The notes: generated by a model not told the origin, from the sequence alone. A DNA stretch of 64,000 bases from Ruminococcus sp. (GCA_020861185.1 JAJBSV010000016.1:1-64000), one strand, 5' to 3'; shown: positions 51,516 through 60,102, counted from the first letter of the stretch. Program-made: numbers and translations.

Positions 51516-52961
51516 ATGAAGAAGGCGATTGCACTCCTTCTTGCCGGAATCCTGATTATTTCTTTGGTCGGTTGCGGCAGTGCAAATAAAGAGGTAGTTC
51601 AGCTTACTTTCGCTACACAGGATGCCGAGGCTATCCTCAATGCGGCGGGCGTTTATCTTCCGACTGTTGAAGAGACATCTGCGGCAAATTCAACCATCGT
51701 CTGGTTCGCATGGTATGACGATATGCAGAACTATTCCGACGATGAAATCATCAATTCAGGCTATTGGACGTTCCAGGAGAAGTACGGCTGCTCTATTGAG
51801 TGGTACGAGTGCTCTTGGGATACACGTTTTGACGAACTGGCAAACCTTATCTTGGCTTCAAGCTCACCCGACTTCTATCCGGGCGGCAACGAGGTCTTCC
51901 CGACAAGCTGTATCAAGGGTATGTTCCAGCCGGTCGATACCTACATAGATTATGACGACCCGCTCTGGGAGGGCGAGAAGGAATTCGCCTATGATTACTA
52001 TTCCCTCAAGGACAGACCCTATGTTATCGTTTATGATAACGCTTTCGGTCACGTTGTGGTTTACAACAGAAGAGTCATCGAGGAATTCGGTTATGACGAC
52101 CCCGCCGAGCTCTATTGGAACGACGAGTGGACCTGGGACGCATTCTATGAGATGTGTGAAGACTTCTCCGACGTCGATGAGGACAGATATGCTCTCGACG
52201 GCTGGTACTACAGTGCGGCTCTGATGCACTCCTGCGGCGAGATGATAATCCAGTATAACACCGAAACACAGCAGTTTGAGAGTAATATAGATTCACCTGC
52301 CGTTGAGCGTGCGGCGAACCTTCTTTATAACCTCGGCAAGAACGAGTGCGTATATCCGCTCTGGAACAAGAGCTGGTCGATCCGCAATGGCGTTTCCGGA
52401 GGCGGTATCAAGGAAGGACTTCAGCTCTTCTGCATCGCTGAGACATCTGAATTCACCGACACGGTTGAGAACGTCAACTCCGTCTGGGGCGACATCGAAG
52501 AGGGCGAAGTCATGTTCGTTCCGCTTCCCAGAGATGACGACGGCGACGGCATTTACTACATGGAATCGACAGCCGACGGCTACTGCATCGTAAACGGTGC
52601 TTCGAACCCCGAGGGCGTTGCGCTCCTGGCGGCTTGCATGAGATTCAAGGTTCTCGACCCGACAGTTGTCGACATCGACAGAATTCAGCTCGAGGAGACC
52701 TACATGTGGACTCAGGAAATGCTCGAGATGTGGGACGAGTGCTACGACCTCACAACCCAGATTGACAAGGTTGTTATCACCTACTACGAAGGCTACGGCG
52801 ACAAGCTCTATGCGGTTCTCTACAGCTACGAAGGCAACGCATATTCCGAGGAGCCCACAACCTGGGCACAGCTCAAGGAGACGTATAACGAACAGCTTGA
52901 CTACTACATCAACCAGCTGAACGAATCCATCGCGGCATACGACCCCGATGCTGAAATGTAA
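51516..52961 (+). CDS. extracellular solute-binding-type lipoprotein, paralogue 2
   Basis: 481 residues from ATG 51516 (GGAGGTACTGTA upstream), chosen because it starts a clean lipoprotein signal MKKAIALLLAGILIISLVGC. Closely follows paralogue 1 along its full length (EVVQLTF.TQDAE.ILNAAG.YLP near the N-terminus; NPEGVALLAACMRFKVLDPT near residue 370). The differences cluster in the mature binding region, suggesting altered ligands. No transport genes alongside. Confidence 0.82.
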   Translation: MKKAIALLLAGILIISLVGCGSANKEVVQLTFATQDAEAILNAAGVYLPTVEETSAANSTIVWFAWYDDMQNYSDDEIINSGYWTFQEKYGCSIEWYECSWDTRFDELANLILASSSPDFYPGGNEVFPTSCIKGMFQPVDTYIDYDDPLWEGEKEFAYDYYSLKDRPYVIVYDNAFGHVVVYNRRVIEEFGYDDPAELYWNDEWTWDAFYEMCEDFSDVDEDRYALDGWYYSAALMHSCGEMIIQYNTETQQFESNIDSPAVERAANLLYNLGKNECVYPLWNKSWSIRNGVSGGGIKEGLQLFCIAETSEFTDTVENVNSVWGDIEEGEVMFVPLPRDDDGDGIYYMESTADGYCIVNGASNPEGVALLAACMRFKVLDPTVVDIDRIQLEETYMWTQEMLEMWDECYDLTTQIDKVVITYYEGYGDKLYAVLYSYEGNAYSEEPTTWAQLKETYNEQLDYYINQLNESIAAYDPDAEM

Positions 52962-52976
52962 CAGATTATAATAAGA

Positions 52977-53004
52977 CAACCGCCCGACTTGGGCGGTTGT
53001 TTTT
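52977..53004 (+). terminator. terminator of lipoprotein 2
   Basis: ACAACCGCCC-GACTT-GGGCGGTTGT followed by TTTTTT; it ends at the gpr stop codon from the other strand. Confidence 0.92.
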
Positions 53005-53828
53005 TACGCCGTCAACAGTCTCAATTCTCCCAAACTCAGCCCCTTATGCAGGCATGCGTTAATCCCTCCCGAAATAATCATCGCCGATGTCGAAATCAGT
53101 TTGTCGATGTTCTTTGGCGTGACCATCAGGGGCTCGCCGCCCGTTCCGGCGTCGGCGACGGTCGGGACGCCGATTGCGATGCAGGGGATGCCGAGAGTAC
53201 GCTTTGAGACCTCGCTTCGGGAGTTCATAACTCCGCTTCCCGGGGAGATTCCGGCGTCGGTGAGCTGAATTGTGCGCCCAAGGTGCCTCGGGTCCTGACA
53301 GGCGAGAGCGTCGATGACAATCACGGCGTCGGGCGAAATCTTCCCGATGAGGGAGCCTAAGAACTCGGACGTCTCGATTCCCGTCTGACCCATGACCCCG
53401 GGAGCGGCGCAGGAGACGAGCCCCAAGCCACTCGTGTCGAGGTCGGGCGCATCGGTCGGGAGATGCCTCGTTGCGAATATGTGCGAAACCACCCTCGGTC
53501 CCAGGCTGTCGGGGGTGATGCACTCGTTTCCGAGCCCCGCAACGAAGACAGATTCGGCATCCCCAAGGAGCTCCCGAAGCTTTTCCGAAAGCCCCATCGA
53601 GTACTCGTCGGCGTTTGACGGAATCATCTCAAAGCTGTCCCGGGGCTCGAGGGTCAGATATCGCCCGACTGATTTGCCAACCGAACGAGCGGCGGATTCG
53701 CTCTTGAGATTGATATCAGTAACAGCAAAGCCGCCGATTGCGCCACTTCTGACTTCGACGCCCTCGGGGAGATTGTCTGAAAGCTCGAGTGCCAGGTCGG
53801 TTCTCGGCGTTTCGGGCTTAAAAATCAT
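53004..53828 (-). CDS. gpr: GPR endopeptidase (spore germination protease)
   Basis: 274 residues. N-terminal RTDLALELSDNLPEGVEV, VTDINLKSESAARSVGKSVGRYLTLE, then GLGNECITPDSLGP, APGVMGQTGIET, VIVIDALACQD and TDAGISPGSGVMNSR with the Asp pair of the A25 peptidases. It degrades small acid-soluble spore proteins at germination, so the organism is, or descends from, an endospore former. Divergent from rpsT as in Bacillus. Confidence 0.95.
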   Translation of the reverse strand: MIFKPETPRTDLALELSDNLPEGVEVRSGAIGGFAVTDINLKSESAARSVGKSVGRYLTLEPRDSFEMIPSNADEYSMGLSEKLRELLGDAESVFVAGLGNECITPDSLGPRVVSHIFATRHLPTDAPDLDTSGLGLVSCAAPGVMGQTGIETSEFLGSLIGKISPDAVIVIDALACQDPRHLGRTIQLTDAGISPGSGVMNSRSEVSKRTLGIPCIAIGVPTVADAGTGGEPLMVTPKNIDKLISTSAMIISGGINACLHKGLSLGELRLLTA

Positions 53829-53868
53829 AAAAAATCCTCTTTTCTTAAGAAAAAATCAAAAAAACACT

Positions 53869-53897
53869 TGCATTTTCAAGTGAGTAGTGGTATATTA
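53869..53897 (+). promoter_or_regulatory. promoter of rpsT
   Basis: TTGCAT (53869-53874), 17-base spacer, TATATT (53892-53897). Confidence 0.6.
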
Positions 53898-53903
53898 TAG
53901 CTT

Positions 53904-54081
53904 GTGACTATGTGGTTATATGACCGCAAGGGTCATGAATGCTACTTGTTGAATAGTCGGGGAGTCATTAGCCCCAAGGCGCACTTTCTCTCAGTCGTGC
54001 ACCGGGTATCCAACTAAGTTTGACTGCGGGTTAAACCCGCTTGCGGAAGCTCCCGCAGAATATTAACTAAGGAGGTGTCTT
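53904..54081 (+). promoter_or_regulatory. structured 5' leader of rpsT with alternative hairpins
   Basis: About 178 nt. GGGG-AGTCATTA-GCCCC (about 53959-53975) forms one hairpin. Further on, CTGCGGG (54024-54030) can pair with CCCGCAG (54052-54058), or GCGGG (54026-54030) with CCCGC (54036-54040) while TGCGG (54042-54046) pairs with CCGCA (54053-54057). These foldings exclude each other and lie just before AAGGAGG. Likely control of S20 synthesis; no T run, so translational control is the better guess. Confidence 0.5.
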
Positions 54082-54327
54082 ATGGCAAATATTAAGTCTG
54101 CCAAGAAGAGAGTTCTCGTCAATGAGAAGAAGGCGGCTCAGAACAAGGCTACTAAGAGCGCGCTCAAGACTGCTATCAAGAAGGTTGACGCTACTGAGGG
54201 CGAGGAAAAGGTCGCCGCTGTAAAGGTTGCAACCAAGAAGGTTGATCAGGCAGCCGCAAAGGGAATCATCCACAAGAACAAGGCGGCAAGAAAGAAGTCT
54301 CAGCTCGCCAAGAAGCTTAACGGCTGA
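54082..54327 (+). CDS. rpsT: 30S ribosomal protein S20
   Basis: 81 residues, basic, helical: [22 protein letters not shown] ... [21 protein letters not shown]. Binds 16S rRNA. TAAGGAGGTGTCTT directly upstream of the ATG. Confidence 0.97.
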   Translation: MANIKSAKKRVLVNEKKAAQNKATKSALKTAIKKVDATEGEEKVAAVKVATKKVDQAAAKGIIHKNKAARKKSQLAKKLNG

Positions 54328-54427
54328 TAAAGACGCTTTGATTGCGCTCCGCTTAAAACCCAAAGCGGGGCGCGTTATGTTTTAATAGTATTCCTGAAAA
54401 GGAAATCAAATATACCGGAGTGAAATT

Positions 54428-54895
54428 ATGAAAAAAGCTCTACTTATTGTTTTAGCTCTGATGACCGCAATAATGCTCACCGCTTGCGGCGGGAATGGGG
54501 ATGCCGTCACCACCGGCGACGTCACCGAGGATATTACGCCTGCCGAGTTGCCGGTAACGGTTGCAACGGAGGACGTGACGGAGGTGTTGCCGGAAGAGAC
54601 GGAGGTCACAACCGAGGACCCTGCGGTTACGACCGCTCCCGAATCCGAGACCGAGGCAACGACGACAACCACAGAAGCCACTACTGAGGCTACCACAACC
54701 GCCGCCACCACCGAGGCGACCACAACCACCAAGGCAACGACGACCACCGAAGCCACGACTACGGCGGCTATAACGACCACCGTCGACGAGGATGAGGAAG
54801 AGGTCGAAATCCTTTGGGAGGACGGCATCGACCGCGACGAATTTGAGGCTATGTTCGGGATTGACTCGGACGACGACCTTGGCGTGAGCGGATAA
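54428..54895 (+). CDS. Thr/Glu-rich lipoprotein
   Basis: 155 residues. Lipobox LTAC at about 17-20 after a hydrophobic signal, then a 90-residue low-complexity stretch of TTE/ATT repeats (about 45-120) and an acidic C-terminal tail (DGIDRDEFEAMFGIDSDDDLG). The composition resembles the linker of the NagZ-like protein at 3816. Probably a surface spacer or O-glycosylated stalk; no catalytic domain. Confidence 0.75.
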   Translation: MKKALLIVLALMTAIMLTACGGNGDAVTTGDVTEDITPAELPVTVATEDVTEVLPEETEVTTEDPAVTTAPESETEATTTTTEATTEATTTAATTEATTTTKATTTTEATTTAAITTTVDEDEEEVEILWEDGIDRDEFEAMFGIDSDDDLGVSG

Positions 54896-55049
54896 AAAAG
54901 CCGAATATTTAATCTTTTTAGACTGCCTACTAAAAATCGGGTGCAATAATTTAACCCAAATATTACGTCGAAAGTGATTGACTTTTTGGGCATAATGTGA
55001 TATGCTATAAAAAGCGGTTTATGCCGTAATATTTAAAAGGGGGTAGCCT

Positions 55050-55439
55050 ATGAATATCGCTCTCATAGCTCACGACGCCAAAAAAGAACTCATGATTCAG
55101 TTCTGTACTGCATACAGTGGAATTTTGGGAAAACACAACCTCTGTGCAACCGGTACCACCGGGAAACAAGTCGCCGAAGCAACAGGACTTAAGATTGAAA
55201 AATACCTTGCCGGTTCTCAGGGCGGTTGTCAACAGATCAGCGCAAAGATTTCCTGTAGCGAAATCGACCTGCTTCTGTTCTTCAGAGACCCCATAAACCG
55301 AAAGACAAGCGAGCCTGACGAAAGAGATATTCTGAGGCTCTGTGATGTATATAACATTCCCGTGGCGACGAATATTGCAACAGCCGATGCTTTGATCATG
55401 GCTCTTGACAGAGGAGATCTGGACTACAGAATCCCTTGA
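55050..55439 (+). CDS. mgsA: methylglyoxal synthase homologue with substituted catalytic residues
   Basis: 129 residues. Overall fold clear: MNIALIAHDAKKELM, CATGTTGKQVAEATG, DLLLFFRDP, NIPVATNIATAD. However, the active-site motif GGDQQ reads GGCQQ, so the Asp that acts as base in E. coli (Asp71) is Cys, and the PHxPD segment reads TSEPD, losing His98. FFRDP keeps its Asp. The enzyme normally turns dihydroxyacetone phosphate into methylglyoxal; this copy may be inactive or altered. AAAAGGGGG precedes the ATG. Confidence 0.85.
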   Translation: MNIALIAHDAKKELMIQFCTAYSGILGKHNLCATGTTGKQVAEATGLKIEKYLAGSQGGCQQISAKISCSEIDLLLFFRDPINRKTSEPDERDILRLCDVYNIPVATNIATADALIMALDRGDLDYRIP

Positions 55440-55465
55440 TATAAGCCCGGGGAATAGGGTGTATT

Positions 55466-55505
55466 ACGGTGGCAGTCGTCCCTACTGGGGCGTCGCCGTC
55501 TTTTT
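55466..55505 (+). terminator. terminator after mgsA
   Basis: ACGGTGGC ... GTCGCCGT (eight pairs, two G-U) followed by CTTTTTTT. Confidence 0.7.
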
Positions 55506-55541
55506 TTGAAATAAAGGTTTTGAAACCAAGGAGGAAAAATT

Positions 55542-56843
55542 ATGGCACTTTCCGTGCAAAGACCGAAGGGAACCCAGGACATGGTGCCTTCGGAATCGAA
55601 CAAGTGGCGAACGGTTGAGCAGGCGGCAAGAGACTCTGCCGAGCGCTTCGGCTTCAAGGAGATAAGAACTCCCGCATTCGAAGAAACGGGGCTCTTCGTC
55701 CGTTCGGTCGGAGATACATCGGATGTTGTAACAAAAGAGATGTACACCGTCTCCTCGAAGGGCGAGCACACCTTCACACTTAAGCCCGAGGGAACAGCCG
55801 GAGTCGTTCGGGCTATGCTCGAAAACGGGCTCATGAACGAGGGCTTCCCGCAGAAGGTTTACTATATCACTCCCTGCTTCCGCCACGAAAAGCCTCAGGC
55901 GGGCAGACTCAGAGAATTCCACCAGTTCGGCGTTGAGATGTTCGGCACTTCTTCACCATATGCTGATGCCGACGTCATTATGCTTGCGCGTGAAGTGCTT
56001 TCGACCTGCGGAATCGACAGCGTTAAGCTCAATATAAACTCAATCGGTTGCCCCGAGTGCAGAAAGAAGTATCAGGAGGCGCTTGTTGAGTACTTCTCGA
56101 AGAGGAAGGAAGACCTCTGTGAGACCTGCCTTGAGAGACTCGGAAAGAACCCGATGAGGCTTCTTGATTGCAAGGTGCCTAAGTGCTCTGAGATTGCGAA
56201 GGATGCGCCCGTTATTCTTGATTACCTCTGCGACGAGTGCCGCGAGCACTTCGAAAAGCTGCAGGCAATTTTAGACTCCTATAAAGTAGAATACGTCGTC
56301 AACCCGAAGATTGTAAGGGGACTCGACTACTACACCAAGACCGTTTTCGAGTTCGTCTATGACGGAATCGGAGCACAGGGAACCGTCTGCGGCGGAGGAA
56401 GATATGACGGGCTTGTAAGCTCACTCGGAGGACAGCCGACACCGGCACTCGGCTTCGGCATGGGGCTTGAGCGCCTTATCATGACGATGGAGGGCGAGGG
56501 CGTCGAATTCCTTGACCAAAACACTCCCGACATCTATTTCGCCCCGATGGGCGAGAACGCCTATGCGGTCGCCAGTAAGCTCTGTCAGGAGCTAAGAACC
56601 GAGGGCTACTCCGCCGAGTTCGATATAGTAGGACGTGGCTTGAAGCCTCAGATGCGCTATGCCAACAAAGTCGGCGCGAAGTTTGTTTGCGTCTTGGGCG
56701 ACAATGAGATTGAAAACGGCTCGGCAAAGCTCAAGAATATGAGAACCGGCGACGAAACCCCGGTAAATCTTAACGATTTCAAGACCGGCTTCGTGCCGAC
56801 TTTACTCAACGATATGTTTGAATTAGAAGGAATTGAGGGATAA
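55542..56843 (+). CDS. hisS: histidine--tRNA ligase
   Basis: 433 residues. Motif 1 region RPKGTQDMVPSE, motif 2 CFRHEKPQAGRLREFHQFGVE, histidine loops VRGLDYYTKTVFEF and CGGGRYDGLVSSLGG, motif 3 GFGMGLERLIM, and a C-terminal anticodon domain. GGAGGAAAAATT before the ATG. Forms hisS-aspS with the next gene (3-base gap), a standard Bacillota pair. Confidence 0.97.
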   Translation: MALSVQRPKGTQDMVPSESNKWRTVEQAARDSAERFGFKEIRTPAFEETGLFVRSVGDTSDVVTKEMYTVSSKGEHTFTLKPEGTAGVVRAMLENGLMNEGFPQKVYYITPCFRHEKPQAGRLREFHQFGVEMFGTSSPYADADVIMLAREVLSTCGIDSVKLNINSIGCPECRKKYQEALVEYFSKRKEDLCETCLERLGKNPMRLLDCKVPKCSEIAKDAPVILDYLCDECREHFEKLQAILDSYKVEYVVNPKIVRGLDYYTKTVFEFVYDGIGAQGTVCGGGRYDGLVSSLGGQPTPALGFGMGLERLIMTMEGEGVEFLDQNTPDIYFAPMGENAYAVASKLCQELRTEGYSAEFDIVGRGLKPQMRYANKVGAKFVCVLGDNEIENGSAKLKNMRTGDETPVNLNDFKTGFVPTLLNDMFELEGIEG

Positions 56844-56846
56844 TTT

Positions 56847-58616
56847 ATGGACACTATGGGAAATATGCGCAGAACCCACTATTGCGCTGAAATTCCGCTC
56901 GAGGGTGGGGTCGAAGTCATCGTCGGCGGGTTCGTTCAGAGAGTAAGAAACTTAGGAAATCTTATCTTTATCGACCTCCGGGACAGAACCGGCTTGGTTC
57001 AGCTCGCTTTCGGCGACGACACCCCGAGAGATGTTTTCGAGAAGGCTGAGACCCTCAGAAACGAGTACGTCGTTATGGCGAAGGGAGTTGTCACCCTGAG
57101 GGAGAGTATAAATAAAGAGATAAAAACCGGCGCTTATGAGATAAGAGTTTCGGAACTTAAGCTCCTTTCGAAGGCTCAGACGCCGCCCTTCGAGGTTTCC
57201 AATTCCGATAAAGTAAACGACGAGCTTAAATTGAAGTATCGCTATTTGGATTTGAGAAGCGAGAAGCTGACCAAGAACTTAATCACCCGCCACGAAATTG
57301 CAAAGATTGCAAGAGAGTATTTCTATGAGAACGGCTTCGTCGAGATTGAAACCCCGATGATGATTAGATCCACTCCCGAGGGCGCAAGAGATTATCTCGT
57401 TCCGTCAAGAGTCCATAAGGGAAGCTTCTATGCCCTTCCGCAGTCGCCGCAGATTTACAAGCAGCTTCTTATGATTGCGGGACTCGACCGCTACATCCAG
57501 CTCGCAAGATGCTTCAGAGACGAGGACCTCCGCGCCGACAGACAGCCGGAATTTACACAAATCGACCTCGAGATGTCATTCGTCGACGTCGACGACATTC
57601 TCGAAATCACCGAAGGCTTCATGAAGCGCCTCTTCAAGGAGATAAAGGGCGTCGAAATCGAGACCCCTCTCCCGAGGCTTTCCTATAAGGACGCGATGAA
57701 CCGCTACGGCTCCGACAAGCCAGACACCCGCTTCGGAATGGAGATTCAGGACTTGTCCGAGACAGTCAAAGACTGCGAATTCCCCGTCTTCAAGTCAGCA
57801 CTCGAGATGGGCGGCTCCGTCAGGGCAATCGTCGTCAAGAACGGTGCGACGGTTTACACAAGAAAAGAAATCGACAAGCTCACGGAGCACGCCAAGGGAA
57901 TCGGCGCCAAGGGGCTTGCCTATATAAGATGGGTCGAGGACGCCCCGAACTGCTCGTTTGCGAAGTTCCTTAAAGAAGGTGAGCTCGACAGTATTCTCAC
58001 GACTTTGGGAGCCGAAAAGGGCGATGTTGTCCTCATCGTTGCGGATAAAGATAAAGTGGTTCTCCCGACTTTGGGAGCCTTGAGACTCATCTGCGCCAAG
58101 AAGCTCGACATCATCCCGAAGGACAAATATAATCTCCTCTGGATCGTCGAGATGCCCTTCTTCGAGTATAACGACGAGACGGGGCACTGGGACGCCATGC
58201 ACCACCCCTTCACGATGCCGCTCGACGAGTGCCTCGAGTATCTCGATTCAGACCCCGCAAACGTCAGGGCGAAGTGCTATGACCTCGTCCTCAACGGCGT
58301 TGAGCTCTGCTCCGGCTCGATGAGAATCACCGACCGTGAGCTTCAGGAGCACATGTTCAGAGCCCTCGGCATGACCGACGAAGAGATTTCTGCGAAATTC
58401 GGCTTCTTAGTCGACGCCTACAAGTACGGCGCACCGCCGCACGGAGGACTCGGCATGGGTCTTGACCGCCTCGCGATGCTCCTTTGCGATGCGGACAGCC
58501 TCAGGGACGTCGTAGCCTTCCCGAAGGTTCAGAACGCCAGCGAACTCATGAGCAACTGCCCGACGGAAGTTGATGAGGAACAGCTCAGAGATTTGGGACT
58601 AAAGATAGTGGAATAA
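56847..58616 (+). CDS. aspS: aspartate--tRNA ligase
   Basis: 589 residues, bacterial type with the GAD insertion. OB fold (about 10-110), motif 2 RCFRDEDLRADRQPEFTQIDLEM, QSPQIYKQLLM, GAD domain (about 285-420) and motif 3 GLGMGLDRLAML. Charges tRNA-Asp. Confidence 0.97.
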   Translation: MDTMGNMRRTHYCAEIPLEGGVEVIVGGFVQRVRNLGNLIFIDLRDRTGLVQLAFGDDTPRDVFEKAETLRNEYVVMAKGVVTLRESINKEIKTGAYEIRVSELKLLSKAQTPPFEVSNSDKVNDELKLKYRYLDLRSEKLTKNLITRHEIAKIAREYFYENGFVEIETPMMIRSTPEGARDYLVPSRVHKGSFYALPQSPQIYKQLLMIAGLDRYIQLARCFRDEDLRADRQPEFTQIDLEMSFVDVDDILEITEGFMKRLFKEIKGVEIETPLPRLSYKDAMNRYGSDKPDTRFGMEIQDLSETVKDCEFPVFKSALEMGGSVRAIVVKNGATVYTRKEIDKLTEHAKGIGAKGLAYIRWVEDAPNCSFAKFLKEGELDSILTTLGAEKGDVVLIVADKDKVVLPTLGALRLICAKKLDIIPKDKYNLLWIVEMPFFEYNDETGHWDAMHHPFTMPLDECLEYLDSDPANVRAKCYDLVLNGVELCSGSMRITDRELQEHMFRALGMTDEEISAKFGFLVDAYKYGAPPHGGLGMGLDRLAMLLCDADSLRDVVAFPKVQNASELMSNCPTEVDEEQLRDLGLKIVE

Positions 58617-58618
58617 CA

Positions 58619-58648
58619 CAAAAGCGGAAGTTACACAGTAGCTTCCGC
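58619..58648 (+). terminator. terminator of hisS-aspS
   Basis: AAAGCGGAAGTTAC-ACA-GTAGCTTCCGCTTT followed by TTTTT; overlaps the 3' end of the minus-strand acetyltransferase gene. Confidence 0.92.
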
Positions 58649-59050
58649 TTTTTTTATCAATCTTCTCAGCACCGCTTTCGGTATCGGCGTGCGCTCGAAA
58701 AGTTCTGCTTTTGCATTTTCTTGGGGCATTTTCAGGCTTCCTTCATAAATATAATCCTTGTCGTTTTCACCAACACGGGTAAAGCCCAGTCGCTCGTGCA
58801 TCTTTTGTGACGCCACGTTCCACTTGTAGACGGTACTTCCGGTGATTTTCTTATAGCCGAGGGACGACAGGCGACCTATGACAGTCTTCATCACTTTTGC
58901 GCCGATGCCGACGCCGCGATATTTCTCAACCCAGATAGCAATCGGTGGGTTCTCAGGTTTCACGGTGACGTCTCCGACGGAAATATATTCGCCGTTTTCA
59001 AGCACTTGTATAAAGTACATCTCACCGACGCCGTCAAGATAGCGGCACAT
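58631..59050 (-). CDS. GNAT acetyltransferase, C-terminal part of a frameshifted gene
   Basis: 139 residues, MCRYLDGVGEMYFIQVLEN onward, with the acetyl-CoA loop EKYRGVGIGAKVM and TVYKWNVASQKMHERLGF. It contains the GNAT core from strand 2 on but lacks strand 1 and the first helices, which are encoded by the overlapping frame at 59034-59228. A one-base skip near 59045 (GAG-A-ATG) would join them. Confidence 0.8.
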   Translation of the reverse strand: MCRYLDGVGEMYFIQVLENGEYISVGDVTVKPENPPIAIWVEKYRGVGIGAKVMKTVIGRLSSLGYKKITGSTVYKWNVASQKMHERLGFTRVGENDKDYIYEGSLKMPQENAKAELFERTPIPKAVLRRLIKKAEATV

Positions 59051-59228
59051 TCTCTATGTAATCGGCATCGGGGATTTTGTCTTCATCGAAGATTCCCTCC
59101 GAATCCTGATATACAACCGGGTCGTGGTAGCCCTCAAGCATTTTGTCGATATTCCAATCGAATCTCTTAAGCTGTAGCCCCGGCTCGATTTCGATTGTTT
59201 CGGGTTGGTCTATGTTAGGAAATGGCAT
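59034..59228 (-). CDS. GNAT acetyltransferase, N-terminal part of a frameshifted gene
   Basis: 64 residues from ATG 59228 (AGGAG upstream), MPFPNIDQPETIEIEPGLQLKRFDW ... ADYIENVPLS. It supplies strand 1 and helices 1-2 missing from the following frame, overlapping it by 17 bases. Restored protein would be about 200 residues, normal for the family. Sequencing error, decay, or a deliberate frameshift cannot be told apart here. Confidence 0.7.
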   Translation of the reverse strand: MPFPNIDQPETIEIEPGLQLKRFDWNIDKMLEGYHDPVVYQDSEGIFDEDKIPDADYIENVPLS

Positions 59229-59247
59229 ATGTTTTAAGCTCCTATTT

Positions 59248-59268
59248 GAAAAAATCCCCGAATGGGGA
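59248..59268 (-). terminator. terminator of ssrA
   Basis: On the minus strand TCCCC-ATTC-GGGGA followed by TTTTTTC, 13 bases after the tmRNA 3' end. Confidence 0.8.
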
Positions 59269-59281
59269 CTTTCTCAGATTT

Positions 59282-59632
59282 TGGTGGAGGCGATGGGAAT
59301 CGAACCCATGTCCGAAAACTCTTTGGGAGAACTTTCTACGAGTGTAGCTTATCTTTTGGCTTTCCGAAATCTCACGCCGGTAAGCAGGCTTGTGATTTCG
59401 GTATCCGGTAATTCATCCTGCGGCTACCGGAGTTACCGCAGAACGTTCACTGCTAATCGACGCCCAGACCGATGCCGCAGTACTCATCGGCAGGACGGGC
59501 CGCTATTAGGCAGCAGCCAATTCTAAACTATTATTGTCGTTTAAAATTTAGGTTTGCACAGGTTAAAGAGATCAGTGCGTTCTCTACTCGCTTATTCGCC
59601 TTCGGAATCCCCGTCGAAACCTTTACGCCCCC
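59282..59632 (-). ncRNA. ssrA: transfer-messenger RNA (tmRNA)
   Basis: About 351 nt with encoded CCA. 5' GGGGGCGTAAAGGTTTCGACGGGG pairs with the 3' acceptor CGCCTCC-A-CCA; the T loop GGTTCGATTCCC is intact. The tag reads (x)NDNNSLELAAA and ends TAA. The triplet before the first Asn codon is TTA, an unusual resume codon, so the exact first residue is uncertain. It rescues stalled ribosomes with SmpB, whose gene lies immediately upstream. Confidence 0.93.
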
Positions 59633-59634
59633 GG

Positions 59635-60102
59635 TTATTGGTTGCGTTCTTTGAGGACTCGCTCAATGTCCCGCTCGGTCTGGCGGCGAGCCATGTCGTC
59701 GCGCTTGTCATAGAGCTTTTTGCCCTTGCAAAGCCCGATTTCCATCTTGACCCTCGAGCCGCTGTAGTAGAGCTTGAGGGGGACAATCGTCAAGCCCTCC
59801 TGCCGGACCTTGTCGTAAAGCCGTCTGATTTCCGATTTGTGGATGAGGAGCCTGCGGTCGCGCCGCGGGTCGCGGTTATAAATGTTGCCCTTTTCATAGG
59901 GGCTGATGTGCACGCCGACGGCAAAAATCTCGCCGTCCCGGATTTCGCACCAGCTGTCCTTGAGGTTCACGCCGCCCAAGCGAATGGACTTGACCTCGGT
60001 GCCGACCAATTCGATGCCGGCTTCCAAAGTATCCAACACAAAGTATTCGTGCCGCGCCTGCCGATTCTCGGCAATAATCCGCTCACCCTGAGATTTAGCC
60101 AT
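59635..60102 (-). CDS. smpB: SsrA-binding protein SmpB
   Basis: 155 residues: RIIAENRQARHEYFVLDTLEAGIELVGTEVKSIR, NLKDSWCEI, HISPYEKGNIYNRDPRRDRRLL, and the basic C-terminal tail KGKKLYDKRDDMARR. Binds tmRNA. Its stop is only 2 bases from the tmRNA 5' end, so the two are likely cotranscribed and the tmRNA freed by RNase P. Confidence 0.97.
   Translation of the reverse strand: MAKSQGERIIAENRQARHEYFVLDTLEAGIELVGTEVKSIRLGGVNLKDSWCEIRDGEIFAVGVHISPYEKGNIYNRDPRRDRRLLIHKSEIRRLYDKVRQEGLTIVPLKLYYSGSRVKMEIGLCKGKKLYDKRDDMARRQTERDIERVLKERNQ

Noticed and set aside
55440-55541. Possible T-box leader before hisS (GGTGGCA near a hairpin)
   Set aside because: Only about 100 bases separate mgsA and hisS, the T-box core AGGGTGGNACCGCG is not matched, and the hairpin with its T run is explained as a terminator.
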